A stretch of DNA of 8,000 nucleotides from CAXDRM01 sp963991775 (GTDB lineage Bacteria > Pseudomonadota > Alphaproteobacteria > Rickettsiales > JABIRX01): NCBI GenBank assembly GCA_963991775.1, contig CAXDRM010000066.1:1-8000 (forward strand), given 5' to 3'. How positions within the stretch are numbered: the stretch's first letter is position 1; each line of letters begins with the position of its first letter. The notes beneath the pieces are model-generated. The model did no database searches. It was not told the origin of the DNA and saw only the letters and a program-made list of their open reading frames with translations. A program made the position numbers and the translations under genes. Of the stretch, positions 5,674 to 8,000 are shown piece by piece.

Positions 5674-7812
5674 CTAAGTAGATTTTTTAATGAATTTTTC
5701 TATCTCGGCGAAAAGTTCGGGCTGGTGCTCACGGATGATCACATGATTATCAAAATCAGGGGTAATCAGTTTTTTGCGTTTAGCAGCAATTTTATTATGA
5801 ATTATAGTGCCACTTTTCGGACTAACTACTGGATCATTTGTTGCTTGGATGATTAAAGTTGGCACTTTAACTTTACCAAGGTGAGCATTACATTCATCCA
5901 TTAAATCTGACAATTCTTTAACACCTTTTAGATAATTTTTAGCATAATTTATTTTAGGATTTTCAGGAGTATCAATGATAAATTCTTTTTTACCTTTTTC
6001 AGCTTTAAACTTAGTAAGTAACTCATTCCAAAAATGTACAGTTGGTACTAAATTAACCCTAATATCACGCAATTTTATGGCAGAATTAATCGATATTACG
6101 CCAGCAATTTTATGTTTGGTACGCGCAGCAGTTAGCAAAGCCAATAAACCCCCAGTAGAAAAACCTGCTAAAAAAACCTTATCACATCTAAGTCTTAAAG
6201 CAGCAAAACCTTTGAAAAAACTATCATACCAATCTTGCCACTTTGTATATTTTAAATTAATTGGCGCAGTACCATGGCCTTTAAGCCTAACTGCATAAAC
6301 ATTAAATCCTGCCTGATGCAAATATTCTGCTAATATTCTAACTTCTTCTGGAGCAGCCTTATAACCATGCGCTAAGACTATTCCTATGTTGGATTTTTTA
6401 TTTTCTAGAAAAAATGGCTGACCCTGCTCACGCGTTTTGGATTCTTTTGCATCAAAATATTTTTGATAATCATCAGCATGCTCTTTTTGATCACTACGCA
6501 AGATTGTAGCAAAAACATTTTTTTGTAACTCTTGAGCAGAAAGACGAGCATTCATTTTAAAGATTTTAGTCAACTCAGGAAATTTAAGCAGCTGATTAAC
6601 AAAAATCTGCAAGGTATTTTCAACGCGAACTTGATGGAACGCTGTATATTCACTAAATTTAGCATGGTTTAATTTAAAACCATTTTGCTCTTTGCTTAAG
6701 ATATCTTGCTGCAAAGCAAGCTTTAATGATGCTTCATAATCATTAAATTGACTGGTTCTAAAAATATTAATCAATTTGTTATTAATTTGTGGGTGTAAAC
6801 GAAAATTTACTAATTTTCTGATCTCGCGAGCATTAAAATAAATAAGCTGCTTAAGATGCTCTTCTGAAATATTTCGTTGCTGAATATAATAACAGCTTGC
6901 TGCAAAAATATGATCCATATTAAGCTGCAAGTTATTATAAATATCTCGCATGAATCTATTAGTAAGACGGTAACGAAAATAATTAATTACCAAACTATTT
7001 TTAGTCTCCTCAGACACAAAAGGTAATTTATGAATTAAGCGTCTTTTATTTTTAAGATATTCATAAACATTAATGGCTGGATTGAACTTAACAATCACTT
7101 CAGAATTAGTGACAAGATTACCTTCTATTTCTAGCTCTTCTCTGATTCTGGCAGGTAATGCTTTGATAAATTTTTGTGTAACATTGTAAATAGAATTTTC
7201 TCCTGGTCGCACCGGATGATAATCAATTGTTACCGGAACAATATGCAAATTTTGTGGCGAAATTATATCATCTCCAATAAAATATTCATCGCGAAATTTT
7301 TCGATTAATGCTGCTTTATCAGTATCTGCTGCTTGCAAATATTGTTTTTTAAGTAGCTCGGCTTGTATAGCCAAAGTAGCAGAACCAGTTTTAACCCGAT
7401 AACGCTTCAAAGGCTCTTTATGGATAATATAATTTGAATTGTGAGTAACATGGTGGTTTTTTACCATGATGCCTTCTGGATAAATCAACCAATCACGGCG
7501 ACCAGTCATTAAATCACCCAAAATAATTTTATTACGTTTAGGATCATCCGTAGAAAGAGTACCCATTGATTTGAGATATTTACCCAAAGCTCCTACAAAA
7601 ATTGTATCATCAGCTAGAGATCTAACTTTACGTTTAGTGGTTTTGTAAAGTAGATGGGGTACAATGAAAGTTTCAGCACGCGTAAAATGATTAGCAACAA
7701 ATAATACTGGGGTGTCTGGAATATTTTCAATACCACTCACATGCAGATTTGTCGTAAAAATCTTTTCAAGCAATTTCATGATAAAAGATGTCGATTTGAA
7801 AATAAAAGACAT
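5674..7812 (-). CDS. Fusion of a PlsC-like acyltransferase and an alpha/beta hydrolase
   Basis: This 712-residue protein joins two lipid-type enzymes. The N-terminal part (about 25-240) is PlsC-like: NHFTRAE (41-47) is the HX4D/E catalytic motif with Glu47 in place of the commoner Asp, and LIYPEG (109-114) is the substrate-binding EG motif. This suggests transfer of acyl groups to a glycerol-phosphate or lyso-lipid. Residues about 250-470 are charged and probably helical, and I recognise no domain there. The C-terminal part (about 475-712) is an alpha/beta hydrolase of the monoacylglycerol lipase or carboxylesterase type: oxyanion region LAHGYK (480-485), RLKGHGTAP (509-517), nucleophile Ser552 in GFSTGG, Asp660 in ATNDPV, and His690 in FDNHV. 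Both active sites look complete. No signal peptide is clear; the N-terminus is hydrophobic and basic and may sit at the inner membrane. No Shine-Dalgarno precedes the ATG; Met12 (base 7779) is an alternative start. The final codons are duplicated beyond hipBA. Confidence 0.85.
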   Translation of the reverse strand: MSFIFKSTSFIMKLLEKIFTTNLHVSGIENIPDTPVLFVANHFTRAETFIVPHLLYKTTKRKVRSLADDTIFVGALGKYLKSMGTLSTDDPKRNKIILGDLMTGRRDWLIYPEGIMVKNHHVTHNSNYIIHKEPLKRYRVKTGSATLAIQAELLKKQYLQAADTDKAALIEKFRDEYFIGDDIISPQNLHIVPVTIDYHPVRPGENSIYNVTQKFIKALPARIREELEIEGNLVTNSEVIVKFNPAINVYEYLKNKRRLIHKLPFVSEETKNSLVINYFRYRLTNRFMRDIYNNLQLNMDHIFAASCYYIQQRNISEEHLKQLIYFNAREIRKLVNFRLHPQINNKLINIFRTSQFNDYEASLKLALQQDILSKEQNGFKLNHAKFSEYTAFHQVRVENTLQIFVNQLLKFPELTKIFKMNARLSAQELQKNVFATILRSDQKEHADDYQKYFDAKESKTREQGQPFFLENKKSNIGIVLAHGYKAAPEEVRILAEYLHQAGFNVYAVRLKGHGTAPINLKYTKWQDWYDSFFKGFAALRLRCDKVFLAGFSTGGLLALLTAARTKHKIAGVISINSAIKLRDIRVNLVPTVHFWNELLTKFKAEKGKKEFIIDTPENPKINYAKNYLKGVKELSDLMDECNAHLGKVKVPTLIIQATNDPVVSPKSGTIIHNKIAAKRKKLITPDFDNHVIIREHQPELFAEIEKFIKKST

Positions 7813-7827
7813 GAATATTTTTTACAA

Positions 7828-7833
7828 ATTATA
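7828..7833 (-). promoter_or_regulatory. Candidate -10 box for the acyltransferase-hydrolase gene
   Basis: A perfect TATAAT lies on the minus strand 15 bases before the ATG at 7812. The -35 position offers only a poor match (GCCTTA with a 17-bp spacer). Transcription from here would start roughly ten bases before the ATG, leaving almost no leader, which fits the absence of a Shine-Dalgarno there. If the true start is Met12 (7779), the leader would be about 40 bases. In AT-rich DNA a lone TATAAT is weak evidence. Confidence 0.35.
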
Positions 7834-7927
7834 AGCATTTAGTTCTAAGGTAAGGCTATTCTAAGGAGGTTTTTTACTAAAAGAAAGTATAAAGGCTGAA
7901 TTAAAGATTCTTGATTTTCTGAGGCTT

Positions 7928-8000
7928 ACGGAGTACAATTCCGTAAAATACATGTATTTTGCGGAGTATGACTCCGTGAAACTAAACTATTTTACGGAGT
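7928..8000 (+). repeat. Tandem 33-bp repeat made of palindromic half-sites, continuing past the window
   Basis: Unit 1 (7928-7960) and unit 2 (7961-7993) match at 23 of 33 positions, and unit 3 begins at 7994 with ACGGAGT. Each unit holds a forward (A/G)CGGAGT and an inverted A(T/C)TCCGT ten bases later, so half-sites alternate with an exact 33-bp period. AAAATACATGTATTTT (7945-7960) is a perfect palindrome, and pairing extends to 7938-7967 (15-bp arms with two T-G pairs). A second hairpin joins 7971-7981 with 7990-8000 (11-bp arms, one G-T pair). One plus-strand frame stays open from 7865 to the edge and turns each unit into 11 residues (TEYNSVKYMYF, then AEYDSVKLNYF). The array could be a palindromic intergenic repeat or the start of a coding repeat. 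Confidence 0.7.

Larger units (their letters stand above)
3952..5723. repeat. 54-bp direct repeat pair (3952-4005 and 5670-5723) bracketing hipBA
   Basis: Two copies in the same orientation, 50 of 54 identical without gaps, enclose 4006-5669. The enclosed DNA is exactly the hipB-hipA operon with its own promoter region. The right copy is the functional 3' end of the acyltransferase-hydrolase gene and the left is a detached duplicate. This arrangement resembles attL/attR of an element integrated at a gene 3' end with restoration of the reading frame, but no integrase gene lies between the repeats. A partly deleted tandem paralogue would look similar. Confidence 0.8.

Noticed and set aside
5975..6298. 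Plus-strand frame of 107 codons
   Set aside because: It lies wholly opposite the hydrolase domain, which has clear catalytic motifs on the minus strand; no ribosome site or recognisable domain.
7861..7870. Possible 16S rRNA 3' end on the minus strand (ACCTCCTTA)
   Set aside because: Only nine bases match; the preceding sequence is not the conserved 16S end, and no other rRNA sequence is present.

Overview
The window is AT-rich bacterial DNA with dense, mostly minus-strand genes. The organism is probably an alphaproteobacterium or a similar proteobacterium, possibly host-associated. The pointers are a eukaryotic-type NADP isocitrate dehydrogenase, which is common in Alphaproteobacteria, together with low G+C, a Fic enzyme, a HipBA toxin-antitoxin pair and an unrecognised protein with an NLS-like basic tail. 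The host-association idea is inference; no rRNA, tRNA or other marker is present to settle taxonomy.

Layout, left to right. Bases 1-330 (+) hold the 3' end of an unrecognised gene whose stop overlaps the stop of convergent icd (327-1523, -); both stops lie in a short GC-rich hairpin. Next is a DUF4172-Fic-winged helix protein (1597-2688, -). Its start lies under three copies of an 11-bp box, two direct and one inverted, and a possible 27-codon hydrophobic peptide gene (2778-2861, +) diverges from it. Then comes a type IV pilin-like protein carrying a very glycine-rich domain (2866-3894, -). A hipB-hipA operon (5600 to 4004, -) follows. Last is a large acyltransferase-alpha/beta hydrolase fusion (5674-7812, -), with a tandem array of palindromic 33-bp units starting beyond it and running off the right edge.

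The most unusual structure is the hipBA region. The last 54 bases of the acyltransferase-hydrolase gene (5670-5723) recur with 4 mismatches at 3952-4005, directly after hipA. The toxin-antitoxin operon, with its own promoter and operator-like dyad, therefore sits exactly between two direct repeats. One copy forms the intact gene end and the other is a stranded gene tail. This looks like insertion into the 3' end of a gene with target duplication, or the scar of a lost tandem paralogue.

The genes do not form one pathway. icd is core TCA-cycle metabolism. The Fic and HipBA genes are accessory regulatory or toxin-like modules. The pilin-like and lipid-active proteins probably act at the cell surface and membrane.
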